Notes under the pieces: model-generated
What the model was told of the DNA's origin: nothing
Database searches by the model: none
Seen by the model: the letters and a program-made list of their open reading frames with translations, nothing else
From: Stramonita haemastoma
Taxonomy: Eukaryota; Mollusca; Gastropoda; Neogastropoda; Muricidae
Direction: 5' to 3'
DNA length: 64,000 nucleotides
Assembly (NCBI GenBank): GCA_030674155.1
Contig: CM060317.1
Span: 83,089,618-83,153,617 of the forward strand
Shown here: positions 1 through 11,735 of the stretch, in pieces
Layout of the letters: each line of letters opens with the position of its first letter
Numbering within the stretch: position 1 is the stretch's first letter
Position numbers and translations under genes: made by a program

Positions 1-2
1 AG

Positions 3-98
3 CCAGTGCCGAACGCCGTAGACATCATTTGTGATGATGGATTCATACAGTCGAGTCTCTTCAAAAGGCACGCGTCTGAAAGCAACTTAGAGTCTTAA
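3..98 (+). CDS. C-terminal codons of an unidentified gene (partial)
   Basis: An open frame enters from the left edge and ends in TAA at 96-98. The 31 codons have non-repetitive composition, including DIICDDGF followed by a basic/serine stretch (FKRHASESNLES). This looks like a genuine protein tail, but it is short. The product is not recognised. The sequence after the stop is A/T-rich and SINE-filled, as expected of a 3' UTR or intergenic DNA. It could be a chance open frame. Confidence 0.4.
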   Translation, partial: PVPNAVDIICDDGFIQSSLFKRHASESNLES

Positions 99-179
99 AC
101 TTTTCATCATTATTATTACCTTGGTGATAAAATAATTGTTTGGTTTTTTTAACACATATTAAGAATTTGCTGTTTTTCT

Positions 180-375
180 GCAGGTGATCAGATGTTCTGC
201 ATGTCTTTGCACATGGAACTTTGGTTTATAGTCTCATCCAAAGGGCTCTCAGGGGAGTGGAGTCAGCACTGATGTTAACTCCTGGGGGAAAATCCCTGGA
301 ACAGTTGCCTTGGTGGTGGCTTGATCCCAAACAATTAGATGACATGCTCTAACCACTAGGCCATCCTGCCCCCCA
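180..375 (-). mobile_element. R2 tRNA-derived SINE copy, minus strand
   Basis: This family recurs through the window. Read on its own strand it has a tRNA-like head (box A CCTAGTGGTCAGAAC, box B GGTTCGATTCC), then CCCCTGGAGTTAACATCAG and CTGACTCCACTC blocks, TCGGATGAGACTATAAACC, and a 3' end GGATGTAAAAAAGCAC with TTATTCCATTATCCTCGATA. This copy keeps the middle blocks and a decayed head (CTAACCACTAGGCCATCCTG at the right end). Confidence 0.6.
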
Positions 376-379
376 GAGC

Positions 380-595
380 AGGTTTTAACATGTGCACAAG
401 ATGTTATGCATGCACGTGCATACAGGATCTTAATTTATAGTCTCATCAGAAGGACTTTGCGGGGAGTAGAGTGAGTACTGATGTTAACTCCAGGGAAAAA
501 ATGTCCTCCAACAGGTGCTTCTGTGGTGGCTCAAAGCTGAGCCTTCAGAGCCAGAGAGTAGGGCTCTAACCACAAGGCTATCCCCCCCCTCCCCC
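380..595 (-). mobile_element. Second R2 SINE copy, minus strand
   Basis: It repeats the organisation of the copy ending at 375: TTTAACATGTGCACAAGATG at the left, ATTTATAGTCTCATCAGAAG in the middle, GATGTTAACTCCAGGG, and a degraded head (CTCTAACCACAAGGCTATCC) on the right. The two lie head-to-tail. Confidence 0.55.
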
Positions 596-1203
596 ATCAT
601 GTATTTTCAAAACAACAGCCAAAAAACAAATTTATACATTTCAGTAAGGAGACCAGGAAAAATGTTACTGTGTAAGTGTTAATTACAGAAAATGTTCCCT
701 ATAAAAAAAATTTTCATTGTCACATACATAGTGCTATCACCTCCGTTTCAGAATCTTTTTAGTTAGGTGAAACCAGTTATTTGCCAAAAAGAATGAAAAG
801 GAAAACCCAAAGGGTCATCCTATCTGGAATTTAAATCTATGGAATGTTGTAAGCTGCTTTAATCTTCATTTCATGTTCTCATGGGAAAGTAACAGAAGCA
901 GTAGTAGTAGTAAGTGACATCACTGACCGTTTTGCCCTTGTGGGCTTATCAGATTTGTGTCTTGCTGTATCACTTCAGAGAATGCCTCAACATTTGCAAG
1001 AGGGAACTGAAACTATGAATATGTATGGGGTTTTGTTTTACATTGTGTTCTTCTAAATGGAGATGCACAGTGTAATGAAATAATTGTTAAGATATTTTTG
1101 CTGTTGTTTTTTTTCAAAAAGTTTCAGTCACCCTGATTTAAGCTGACTGAAAAAAGGTCTTGTGATGGCATATGAAGTTACCACTGAACTTGATCATAAT
1201 AGC

Positions 1204-1524
1204 TTATCTGTAAAAGTTTGTGTATGTAAGCCATTCAGTTGGAAAAGTCAGAAAGAAGTGTGTGTAGTATTGTGAATACCCGGAAGTCTTTCTGTGAGTG
1301 TTGTTGCCAAAGGAAGCCACAGAGGCAAGGATTCTCCAGCGCTTGATGTTGTGACTAACATCACTCCCTTCTGCCCCTGGCCTGGAGAGCCCAGTGTCCT
1401 CAAAGGAGACATGGCAGCTGTAGTCTTTGGGGGGCCGGCTGAGACGTGATTTGACCTCTTCCTGCATGTAGTCAATGGAGAAGAGGCTGGGGGTGTTCAG
1501 GAAATCTGTAGGCTTGAAACCATT
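1204..1524 (-). CDS. Possible terminal exon of the minus-strand ankyrin-like gene
   Basis: On the minus strand an excellent acceptor (pyrimidine-rich GTGACTCCTTTCAG) precedes an open frame of 106 codons, starting NGFKPTDFLNTP and ending in a stop at 1206-1204. Composition is protein-like (EEVKSRLSRPPKDYSCHVSF, SHNIKRWRILASVASF) until about 1290. It starts in phase 0, which matches the phase-0 donor of the ankyrin exon at 11188. The link between the two is inferred, and additional exons may lie between. The domain is not recognised. The last 25 or so residues are low in coding character. Confidence 0.4.
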   Translation of the reverse strand, partial: NGFKPTDFLNTPSLFSIDYMQEEVKSRLSRPPKDYSCHVSFEDTGLSRPGAEGSDVSHNIKRWRILASVASFGNNTHRKTSGYSQYYTHFFLTFPTEWLTYTNFYR

Positions 1525-1937
1525 CTGAAAGGAGTCACCACAGAAGACCAAATAAAAAGTCTGTTTTTCATCCAGAGACTTAATAATGATCACACTTTTG
1601 TTTTCTCTTCCTTTTCTTCCATTTTTCTATCTCTCACCCTGTTTCTCCTCTTGTCTTTCATTGTCTCTCCTCTTCCCTCTCCGTTCCCTTGGTTTCTTTC
1701 ATCATTAATAGTGAGGGTACTCACTCTTTCACCTGTATTGATCGAGGTTAATCCAGTATGTTACCTGTTTCCTTTGATTCATTTAGCAGTGAAGATTATT
1801 GCTACCTTTTGATTTAGATACTTACACACAAACATACACAGAAATTCAAATGCTAACTGGAAGATGAAGAAAATGTGCATGTATAACTTAAATTTTTGTG
1901 CATTCAAATTATACAATAATCACACACAATACACATG

Positions 1938-2462
<525 letters not shown>

Positions 2463-2640
2463 ACACCAACATCACACACCTTCACATCACAGCGCGACAT
2501 GTTACACACAGCCGACAAACAGAAGGCTTGCTTTGGTACGCTGATCAGTGTTCTGTACAGAATGGTCTGTTCATGAAGGCAGCTGTGTGTACGCTGTGGG
2601 CCCTCTGCAGGTCTTGCTGCAGTACTTTGTCTGTGTGTTC

Positions 2641-2672
2641 TCTGTCTCTCTCTCTCTGTCTGTCTGTCTTCT

Positions 2673-2717
<45 letters not shown>

Positions 2718-2880
2718 ATCTCCGTAATCAATTCTCTTCTACAAAACTCGCATCATGCCAGTGGGACAGATGTAACAAATACAAAGACTGCTATCACATT
2801 GGTACTCGATTAAAAAAACAAGATCTAAATCCATATACAAAATAAATCATCACCATCATCTCCTCTCTCTCTCTCTTCTC
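2641..2880. repeat. (CT)n tracts on the 5' side of the LINE
   Basis: CT/CTGT tracts lie at 2641-2717 and again at 2862-2880, separated by about 140 bases of unique sequence. The second one abuts the probable 5' end of the LINE. Confidence 0.85.
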
Positions 2881-3398
2881 GCTCTCGGCTCGTGGGTGCA
2901 AGTAGAAGGAGGACGTGTGTTGCTTTCCCTCCAGTTCTTTGTGAATTTTGCAAGTCTACAGGGTATAGTTGGTTATGATTTTTTGCATACATGTGGGCTG
3001 TTGGTGACTTCATCGTTTGAAGAGAATGGACCAGGCTGAAAATCAGTAGTTGGTTGGTAATTCATATTTTTCAATCTTGTTGATAAACTGTATAAACAAT
3101 TGACGCAATATTTATAAACAGAGCTCATCGTGTGTGGCTGACTTTCCCCCACTGCTGTGAGGGCTGCACGTGCATGTGTTTTGAAAGTGGTGCTGCACCT
3201 TACACACAGGCACATGAACATTCACTGGTTGGATTTCAAAATATTCTATCGGAATTTGGCCATGAATTTTGTTATCTACCTTGTGTTTTACAACATATTG
3301 TGTCATTGACATTTGCACTGTTAACTGGAAACAAACAGGCACAGGCGCCTGACATTGGCATTGTTTACTGGAAACACACAGGCACAAGCACCTGAAAA

Positions 3399-5417
3399 AT
3401 GGCACAGGAAAGTTTTTCTCACCCTCAATTAAATATGCTGCAGTTTATGGACTGGCGTTTTGCTCACATACAGCAAGAGCTGCAACATCATGCTGCCAGC
3501 ATTAAAACAACAATTGAAGAGAAATTCAAAATACTAGACAACAGCATATCACACCTTACAAGAGATGTGGGTGAGTTAAAAGAAGTGGTAGAAGAAAACA
3601 AAGAGAATATTGAAGACCTCATGGAAGACAGGCGCACTACACTTGATAGACTGGACAAGCTGGAAAGAAACCTAGAAGTGATCGAACAAGATGCAAAAGC
3701 CTGCAATGTAGTGTTCTTCAATATAGAAGAACATCGACATGAGGACAGGACTTCTACAACCCAAACCATTGTAGACCTTCTAAATTCCTTTAACCCAGCA
3801 ACCTACTGGCATCCAGATGATATTGTAAAAGCATTTAGACTGGGGAAACCTCGGCAGCAAGGAAGTGAACCTCGACCAATCCGGGTGCAGTTCACCCGGT
3901 GGTCTGACAAAATGGCTGTACTGGGAGATTCATGTCTTAGAGATGACCTCAGACAAAATGGGGTTAGTGTTGCTTCTGACCTCACCTCACGGCAAAAAGA
4001 GCTGATTGACTTTTATCGCAGTCAGGGCAAAATCGCCTATTTCTATAATGGAAAACTACAGATCAGGGACAGACAAGAGCCAAGACAAAGGTTTTCTGAG
4101 GAGAAACGGAGTTCAGCAAGATCAGCTCAGCAAACAGAAGACTGGCCACATCCCCAACACAGCAGGCAGAGAGGACGTGACAGAAGCTGGTTCAACAACC
4201 AGTCAACTGCAAACTCTAGCAGGAGCCAGCCAGCCAGACTCTACAGGCCATCTCCACTTCAATCAAGGGAAGACAAGTCTGAGGCTCCTCCACCAAATGC
4301 CAGACGTCAGTGGCAATCTTACTCTGGCAGGGCTTCTCAACAGAAACCTGGGAACGCTGTCTCAAGGAGTGATGATGCAGAACACAGAGGTTCAGCCAAT
4401 TCCAGAGACTCTTTCCATGTCAAGAATCAACAAAGACATTTCCATAATTCTGATCAGAGACCAGTTATACCAGCCCCTCAAGTATACAGTGAGGAGGAAA
4501 AGAACTTTCCAGCACCTGAACACAAACGGATTGTGTTTTTCAAAGATCAATGCCTTAAAAGAACTGGAGCAACTCATGGTAGATTAAGGCATAACTCTGA
4601 GAGTGGGACAATTAGTCATCAAGATCATCGCAAGAATATGCAAATATCTGATGTACACACAATCTCTGGGGCTGCTGGGGAGTGTTATAGCAGTCATAAT
4701 GACTCACAGAAACATGCAGACAGGTGTGAAAATGACGGAAATGAGCAAGAAATTGGGGATAAAGATAGCAGTTTTTCTCTCTCATTCAGGGATGAAGAAC
4801 AGACTGCTGGTGACAAAACTACAGATGACGAGACTGAAGAAAAGGTGACGTGTGACATGGAAACCTCTCACCAACATGATCCTGACAATCATGAACATGG
4901 ACCAAACATTAGAGACTCTGACCAAGACACAACGAAGATTAATGAGTCAAAAGAACTGACTGAAGATAACGTTGACAGACTGACTGATGCTGCAGACCAA
5001 AGTGACAGAGTGGAGGGTGTAGAAAACCAGGGTGACAATGAGGTTTCACTGTTTGTAGAAAGCAAAAGTAAAGATAGTAAAGCAGTCCATAGGCAGTCAG
5101 ACCTCGGCAATAGTCAGGAAACAGACTCACAAAGAGAGGTGGAAGCAACAGAGCAGGGTAAGGCAGGACCTGAAAGCCTGTGTAACGCCCAGACATCAGG
5201 AACAGGGAGGCAGCCGAGGCCTACCAGGCGTGCTGCCTCTCAGAAACAAGGAGGAGCACAAAGCACGCACGTAGAATCACGCAGGTCAATGAGCCAATCG
5301 AGCATCCTGAACTCTCTCAGGAGAGTTTCAGTGGGGGAACATCCCCATGAGAGTGGAGTGGCCTCGCGTGACAAAAGAAAGCCTGCTCAATCGGGAGCCC
5401 CTGTATCCAAAAAATAG
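3399..5417 (+). CDS. LINE ORF1 protein: coiled coil, RRM-like RNA-binding domain, acidic tail
   Basis: 672 codons with a strong start context (A at -3, G at +4). Roughly residues 20-110 are heptad-rich and charged (a coiled coil, for trimerisation in L1 ORF1 proteins). Residues 105-180 (from ACNVVFFNIEE) resemble the RRM, and residues 155-230 (DIVKAFRLGKP, then RPIRVQF and LIDFYRSQGK) match the C-terminal domain of L1-type ORF1p. Residues about 235-672 are long, polar and probably disordered: Gln/Ser/Arg-rich and then Asp/Glu-rich, much longer than in mammalian L1. Known family role: a nucleic-acid chaperone coating the element RNA in cytoplasmic RNPs. No stop or frameshift is present. A shorter overlapping frame at 4006-4587 is a shadow. 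Confidence 0.88.
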   Translation: MAQESFSHPQLNMLQFMDWRFAHIQQELQHHAASIKTTIEEKFKILDNSISHLTRDVGELKEVVEENKENIEDLMEDRRTTLDRLDKLERNLEVIEQDAKACNVVFFNIEEHRHEDRTSTTQTIVDLLNSFNPATYWHPDDIVKAFRLGKPRQQGSEPRPIRVQFTRWSDKMAVLGDSCLRDDLRQNGVSVASDLTSRQKELIDFYRSQGKIAYFYNGKLQIRDRQEPRQRFSEEKRSSARSAQQTEDWPHPQHSRQRGRDRSWFNNQSTANSSRSQPARLYRPSPLQSREDKSEAPPPNARRQWQSYSGRASQQKPGNAVSRSDDAEHRGSANSRDSFHVKNQQRHFHNSDQRPVIPAPQVYSEEEKNFPAPEHKRIVFFKDQCLKRTGATHGRLRHNSESGTISHQDHRKNMQISDVHTISGAAGECYSSHNDSQKHADRCENDGNEQEIGDKDSSFSLSFRDEEQTAGDKTTDDETEEKVTCDMETSHQHDPDNHEHGPNIRDSDQDTTKINESKELTEDNVDRLTDAADQSDRVEGVENQGDNEVSLFVESKSKDSKAVHRQSDLGNSQETDSQREVEATEQGKAGPESLCNAQTSGTGRQPRPTRRAASQKQGGAQSTHVESRRSMSQSSILNSLRRVSVGEHPHESGVASRDKRKPAQSGAPVSKK

Positions 5418-5513
5418 GACATTGGCCGGGCCACAGGAAGATCATCTCCATCTAAAACTAATGAAAGACAGCTTTTTGGCTGCGTTAATGAAGCCATTGA
5501 AAAGCAGACAAAT

Positions 5514-8500
5514 ATGCTTGTAAATAATGTACATACACAACATATTGATTTTGTCAATTATAATGTTAATGGCTTATTACAAAAGTTAGAAAATAATGAT
5601 TTTGTTAATTTTCTCCTGCTACATGATTTCATATGTTTAACAGAAACATTTGTAAGTTTTGATTTCGAATCACCACTTTTCAGTGATTTTGTTATATTTA
5701 CATCAAAGGCCAAGAAATTGTCACATCAGGGCCGTTATTCTGGTGGAGTGATTGTTATGGTGAGAAAGAAGTATGCCTGCTACGTTGAAAAGGTTGATGT
5801 AAGATATGATAATATGGTTGTGCTTAACATTCAAAAGGATCTATTACATACTAATAAAAATGTACTGCTTATCTGTGTTTACATTCCTCCGTATGATTCT
5901 ATGTTTTGGAACCATCACCAAAATGGCTATGGTATGGAAATGCTAGAGCAGTGCATATTGGACTTGCAGGATTCGAATGATGATTTTTATGCTTTAATAA
6001 CTGGAGATTTGAATGCAAGAACAGCATGTGAAAATATTTCTTTCTCTGATGATGAACTTGATTGGGAGTTTAAAACAGTGTATGTTGCAAGTGCTTATTT
6101 TAGAAATTCACAAGATAAACAAAGAAATGTGTTTGGCAATCAGCTGCTTGAGATATGTAATATGTTTGACTTTTTAATTTTGAATGGTCTGTGTGAACAT
6201 GCCTTTGATGACGGATATACATACATTTCACCTTCAGGAGCCAGCACTGTTGACTATTTTATCATGTCTTGTGAATGGTATGCATCTGTGGATATTGTAG
6301 CTGTAGATATAAAAAGCATTACAGAGTCAGATCACCTGCCTGTTGTTATGAGGATTGATTTGGAAACTGATGTGACCAAACAAAGTGTGGAACAAACAGA
6401 CAAAGACGAACATAGGGTAATGGAAAAACTTGTATGGAAAGATGCTAAAAAAGAAGAATTTATTGAAACACTTAACAGCCTTACCATGCAGAATAGAATT
6501 GTTAGTGCCTTAAATTTACTTGACAGTGACATAGATAATGCTCTGGAGCAATTTACACAATGCCTAAAGGATGCAGGCAGTTGTATGCTCACAAGACAAC
6601 ATACCTGTAAGAGTAAACAATCAAGATGGTTTGATCATGAGTGTCATCAGGGTAAGAAAGAGAGTAGAAGAGCCTTGAATGTATTTAGAAAAACGAAAGA
6701 CGAAAAAGACAGACTAACTTATGTTACAGCACGGAAAAAATATAGAAAGTTATTAAAAACCAAACGTCAAACATTTAGAAGACAAAAGGTAGAATATCTG
6801 GCAAATAATAGTTCAAATTCAGCACTGTTCTGGAAAGAGCTCAGAAGTATGGGATGTGTCAATAAAGGTAGAGTGACAAATAGTATAAGTTCTACAGAGT
6901 GGGTTTTGTATTTTAAAGAGGTATTTCAAAGCACTGAAGTTGTATTTAATAACCATATGTACACAGAAGTGGATCTGTTAGAAGAAAATGATCATGAATT
7001 AAACAGAGAGATCACAGAAGGAGAAATAAATGCAGCTATTCATAAACTAAAATCTGGTAAGGCATGTGGCGTTGATGGAGTCGCTGCAGAAATGCTAAAA
7101 AATGGAAGTAGTGAAGTCAAGCAGTTTGTATTCAAGCTTTTTAATGCTATCTTTAATAAAGGTATATATCCACTGATTTGGTCTAAAGCCATTATTATTC
7201 CAATTTATAAGAAAGGAGATCCAGAGCTTGTAGATAATTATAGGGGTGTCTCACTACTGAGCATCTTATCTAAATGCTATACTTCTATATTGAACACAAG
7301 ATTATATTCATGGCTAGAAAGTAATCAATTGATCTGTGAAAACCAAGCAGGTTTTAGGAAAAGATATTCTACAGTAGATCAGATTTTTAATTTGTATTCA
7401 ATTGTCCAAAAGTGTATGTCCAAGAAAGGCAAAAAATTGTATGTTGCTTTTGTGGACTTTAAAAAAGCCTTTGACTCTGTTAGACATGAGAAACTTTTGA
7501 CCTGTATTAAAAACCAGGGGATACGAGGAAAATTTCTTGCTTCATTAGCAGCCATGTATAAGTCATTGATTTCGTGTATCCGAATAGATAGCCAGTTATC
7601 AGAGTTTTTTGAATGTCCATTAGGAGTCAGGCAAGGCTGTGTTTTAAGTCCTACATTGTTTTCAATATTCATTAACCAGCTAGCAAATGATATAAATGAA
7701 AAAGGAAAACATGGTGTTCAGTTATTACCTAATATTATTGATATCTTTATTCTACTATTTGCAGATGACGTTGCACTATTTTCAACAACTCCTGGAGGTT
7801 TACAACACCAATTAAACATTTTGAAAGACTGCTGTAATGATCTGCAGTTAAGTGTTAATATCAATAAGACTAAAGTGATGGTATTTAGAAGAGGGGGATT
7901 TCTTTCAAAGCAGGAACAATGGTATTACAACGGAATCCGATTAGAAGTTGTAAATCAGTATTGTTATTTAGGTTTCAGCTTTACAACAAAGTTGAGCTGT
8001 AAGCTGGGTACAGAACATTTAGTCACTAAAGGAAAGAAGGCAGTGGTCCAGTTAAACAAAGTCTTTCATAGGTATAAAGAAATGAACGTTAGAACTTTTT
8101 TCAAGATTTTTGACACTAAGATCCAGCCAATTTTGTTGTATTCATCAGAAATATGGGGATCAAATAGACTAGAACATATTGAGAAAATTCATTTAATGGC
8201 ATGCAAAAGATTCTTAGGTGTGCCAGTAAGAACACCTAATAAGATGGTTTATGGCGATTTAGGTAGGTATCCACTTTATGTCAACTCTTGTACAAGCACT
8301 ATCAAGTATTGGTTCAAGTTATTGCAAATGGATCAAAGTAGAATATCATATAATGCTTACTGCATGCAATTAGAGTTAGATAGAAGTGGTAGATATTGCT
8401 GGATTTCAAAAATAAGAGAAATTTTGTGTGAAACAGGCTTTAACATTGTTTGGATGCAACAAAGTGTTGGGGATGTAAAAGTTTTCTTAGGTATATTTAA

Positions 8501-8942
8501 ACAAAGATTAGTGGATATGTTTATACAAGAATGGGATGGGACTGTAAGAGATAAAGAGAGGTATGATATTTATAGATCATTTAAAAGTATTTTTGCAAAA
8601 GAGCAGTATTTAAACTCCATGGATATCTACTGCTTTCGTGTGGCTATTGCGCAAGCAAGATTTAATGTTTTACCTCTTAATAATAATGTGTATAGATATA
8701 GTGATAGTATTCAAGACAAATTGTGTCCATTTTGTGAAACGAAAATTGAAAATGAAGTTCACTTTCTATTGGAATGTTATATGTACACAAGCTTGAGAGA
8801 TAAGTTTTTAAGCAAATGTATCAATGTACCAATGCGAAATCTGCTCAAAGTAACACATAATGAGTACATGCATAGTTTGTCTAGGTATATTTTTCATGCT
8901 ATCAACAAAAGAAAAACAATGTTGACATTAGCACTTTCTTGA
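5514..8942 (+). CDS. LINE ORF2: APE endonuclease / reverse transcriptase / C-terminal CCHC
   Basis: 1142 codons, starting 96 bases after the ORF1 stop. The N-terminal endonuclease has all signature residues: Asn15 (NYNVNG), Glu44 (LTETF), SGGVIV, GDLNAR near 163, and SDHLPV near 271. The reverse transcriptase runs from about 510 to 790: GKACGVDG, the YRGVSLLS block, FVDFKKAFDSV, GVRQGCVLSPTLF, and the catalytic FADD box near 748. A CPFC...EVHFLLEC zinc-knuckle-like motif lies near 1071-1090. With the endonuclease nicking, the RT priming and no disabling mutation, the protein could be active. Residue positions are approximate. Codon usage is A/T-rich, unlike the RTE-like copies later in the window. 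Confidence 0.93.
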   Translation: MLVNNVHTQHIDFVNYNVNGLLQKLENNDFVNFLLLHDFICLTETFVSFDFESPLFSDFVIFTSKAKKLSHQGRYSGGVIVMVRKKYACYVEKVDVRYDNMVVLNIQKDLLHTNKNVLLICVYIPPYDSMFWNHHQNGYGMEMLEQCILDLQDSNDDFYALITGDLNARTACENISFSDDELDWEFKTVYVASAYFRNSQDKQRNVFGNQLLEICNMFDFLILNGLCEHAFDDGYTYISPSGASTVDYFIMSCEWYASVDIVAVDIKSITESDHLPVVMRIDLETDVTKQSVEQTDKDEHRVMEKLVWKDAKKEEFIETLNSLTMQNRIVSALNLLDSDIDNALEQFTQCLKDAGSCMLTRQHTCKSKQSRWFDHECHQGKKESRRALNVFRKTKDEKDRLTYVTARKKYRKLLKTKRQTFRRQKVEYLANNSSNSALFWKELRSMGCVNKGRVTNSISSTEWVLYFKEVFQSTEVVFNNHMYTEVDLLEENDHELNREITEGEINAAIHKLKSGKACGVDGVAAEMLKNGSSEVKQFVFKLFNAIFNKGIYPLIWSKAIIIPIYKKGDPELVDNYRGVSLLSILSKCYTSILNTRLYSWLESNQLICENQAGFRKRYSTVDQIFNLYSIVQKCMSKKGKKLYVAFVDFKKAFDSVRHEKLLTCIKNQGIRGKFLASLAAMYKSLISCIRIDSQLSEFFECPLGVRQGCVLSPTLFSIFINQLANDINEKGKHGVQLLPNIIDIFILLFADDVALFSTTPGGLQHQLNILKDCCNDLQLSVNINKTKVMVFRRGGFLSKQEQWYYNGIRLEVVNQYCYLGFSFTTKLSCKLGTEHLVTKGKKAVVQLNKVFHRYKEMNVRTFFKIFDTKIQPILLYSSEIWGSNRLEHIEKIHLMACKRFLGVPVRTPNKMVYGDLGRYPLYVNSCTSTIKYWFKLLQMDQSRISYNAYCMQLELDRSGRYCWISKIREILCETGFNIVWMQQSVGDVKVFLGIFKQRLVDMFIQEWDGTVRDKERYDIYRSFKSIFAKEQYLNSMDIYCFRVAIAQARFNVLPLNNNVYRYSDSIQDKLCPFCETKIENEVHFLLECYMYTSLRDKFLSKCINVPMRNLLKVTHNEYMHSLSRYIFHAINKRKTMLTLALS

Positions 8943-9224
8943 ATAACTGTTACAAGTTGATAACTATTTAATATGTATGATTTTTCTGCCACATCATTTT
9001 ATTTCTATGGCTGGGTTATTGTGATTTCGGGTTTATAACCATGAAATGGAGTAATGGTGGTTTTTCCTCTTTAATCAGACATAGTCGTTGTTTGTTTATG
9101 CATTTGTTTTGCCAATGAAGAATGAACCTATTGCTAAATCCCAAGCCCATCAAATGTATTGTGGTCCAAGGCCAATGTACATTAAATCATTTCAGTGTTC
9201 AGTGTTCAGTGTTCAGTGTTCAGT

Positions 9225-9424
<200 letters not shown>

Positions 9425-9529
9425 TCTCACTCGTTTATAACACATTTCGAATGCCCACACTCTATGTCCACCGTTCTTTTGTATTGTGGCCTAAGGCTGA
9501 TGTACAGTAAAAGTCTGAAGTCTGAACAC

Positions 9530-9530
<1 letters not shown>
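9425..9530 (+). mobile_element. LINE 3'-end relic between two CT tracts
   Basis: The block TGTATTGTGGCCTAAGGCTG (9479-9498), followed by ATGTACAGTAAAAGTCTGAA and a doubled AGTCTGA tail, parallels the end of the full-length LINE (TGTATTGTGGTCCAAGGCCA, ATGTACATTAAATC, TTCAGTG repeats). It is therefore a strongly 5'-truncated copy of a related element, again in a (CT)n tract. Confidence 0.7.
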
Positions 9531-9775
<245 letters not shown>

Positions 9776-10322
9776 CCCCTCAAGCCCCCTCCAATCTTCC
9801 CTCCTTTCCTGTGTAGGGAGAATGTATAGGCAGAAAAAACAACTCTGTTCTGCATGCAGAAATGTGTCAATAATTGTGTGCTGACATGGAGCTAATTGCC
9901 AGTGGAGGTGGCCACAACAGGCAGTACACGAGACTGTATTTTTTGCTTTTTAGAATTTAAAAAAAGATGTGGTCTCTTACACAATTTGTTATGATCAGTT
10001 TCACTGATGACTAATACTATCATTTATTCTTTTTTTTTTTTATTGTGTTGACTGAGGAAATGAAACCAAGGGGTTTTCTTGGTGGGGGGGGGGGGGGTTG
10101 TTTGGCGGAAGGGGGTAGCTTGGATGTGTGAGATGTCTGCCTGTCTGTTTCACCTTATTAACTTCATAATGTAGCCAATTAAATCAATGGTTCCCAGCGT
10201 CTTCTGACAAAGGTTAGACTGGATAATGTGACATTTTGTTGTTGTTGTTGCATTTGTCTGATAAAATAATGACTGTACTCTGTTTTCTCTGTGGTTTTAT
10301 AGTCGTATTGATCAATATATGT

Positions 10323-10640
10323 ATTAGGCCATGTAATCAACCATGATAGCTCCACCACTGCAGTTATATCAGCATGCATTAGGTCATGTAGTCAACCATG
10401 ATGATTCCATCAGTTATATCAGCATGCATTGGGCCATCTAGTCAACCATGATGATTCCATCAGTTATATCAGCATGCATTGGGCCATCTAGTCAACCATG
10501 ATGATTCCATCAGTTATATCAGCATGCATTAGGCCATGTAGTCAGCCATGATGATTCCATCAGTTATATCAGCATGCATTAGGCCATCTAGTCAACCATG
10601 ATGATTCCATCAGTTATATCAGTATTTATATGTATATATG
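10323..10640. repeat. 50-bp minisatellite, about six copies
   Basis: Units share CAGTTATATCAGCATGCATT followed by a GGCCAT(C/G)TAGTCAACC block and ATGATGATTCCAT. Three consecutive units are almost identical, and the outer copies are degenerate (to about 10710). Confidence 0.9.
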
Positions 10641-11187
10641 AAGTCATGTAACCAACTGTGGCGGTTCCCTAAGAGCATTTATTTCAGTATGTATTAGGTC
10701 ATGTAAATGTAGTCAGCCATCTTCACAGGGGAACAAAGATAGAAACTGAACTCTTTTAAATTTCACAAGTTTGCTTGTTTGTTTGTTTAGAGGGGTTTTT
10801 GGGTTTTTTTTTAGGCATTTGAGTAATTTGTTTGTTCTCAAAAAAGAAAGAGATAGAGAGAAGAAGAAGACAAAAGAACAAGGAGAGAAGTATAGAGTGT
10901 TCCAAAAATCGATGACAAAATACAGACGTGACTGACACATTTTATCTATGGTGTCTTTATCAGGCAAAAATAATAATAAAACGGGTCAAGCATATGATTG
11001 AATGAAAAAAAAAGAATTAAGACAAACAGAATACAACAAGATGATGATGGCTGGTCTGATGTCCAGGGGTTTGGTGTTTAAAGTTTGAAAAGCTTAGTGA
11101 GGGCGAATTATCATCCCTCAGAAAGAGGAAAAGACAGTGGATCAAGTGTAGACAGAGAGAAGAGGAGAGGAGAGGAGAGCTACGCAC

Positions 11188-11385
11188 ATGGTCCGGATGG
11201 TTGACACAGTGGGGGAAGGCACGGCTGAGGTACTGCACCACAGACAGCCACTCAAAGAGCACTGCTTTCTGCAAAGGAGGGAGGCCCGTGTGGTCACACA
11301 CCACCACCAGCTCCGGGCTCACTGCTTGCTGTAGCATGTTCAGTTTGCCTTGCAGCACTGCACGGTGGATGCTGTCCACGTCATC
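11188..11385 (-). CDS. Ankyrin-repeat-like exon (third placed exon of minus-strand gene)
   Basis: On the minus strand, acceptor ATGTTGCAG precedes GATGACGTGG at 11385, and a GTGCGT donor follows at 11187. The 66 residues read DDVDSIHRAVLQGKLNML, GLPPLQKAVLFEWLSVV and PHCVNHPDH. The pattern of A-V-x-x-G-x-L and G-x-P-x-L-x-x-A-V matches helices of ankyrin repeats with the usual TPLH replaced by LPPLQ. Phase is 0 at both ends and continues from the exon ending at 12094. Function beyond protein binding is unknown. Confidence 0.6.
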
Positions 11386-11632
11386 CTGCAACATTGCATT
11401 ACACAGTCATCACAGGAGATGCTGCCCCATTGCTTCAGCTGACCCACACTTTCTGTGGCGGGGATTGTGCACTGCACTGTCTGACTTGTTGGTTGCAGTT
11501 TCTATGGGAATTGTCACTGACTGCAAACAATTCTGTATAGACTACTCCACTGCTAAAAAGTCATAGAAAGTGGATGCAGAAGATAAAGCCTGAAAGTAAT
11601 GACACTTATTATGCCTTAAAGCACTGTCTAGG

Positions 11633-11633
<1 letters not shown>

Positions 11634-11701
<68 letters not shown>

Positions 11702-11735
11702 GTAGGTGTGTGTGTGTGTGTGTGTTGTAGGTGCA
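11634..11735. repeat. (GT)n microsatellite
   Basis: Pure GT from 11634 to 11700, then two TGTAGG-interrupted GT runs. Confidence 0.97.

Larger units (their letters stand above)
99..1203. other. Non-coding stretch with two SINE copies
   Basis: There are no open frames with coding character. Two decayed R2 SINE copies (listed separately) occupy 180-590. The remainder to 1203 is A/T-rich unique-looking sequence with a short (AGT)n run near 899-912. Confidence 0.5.

Noticed and set aside
4006..4587. A second protein inside LINE ORF1
   Set aside because: It is an out-of-frame shadow with no motif; ORF1 itself is continuous.
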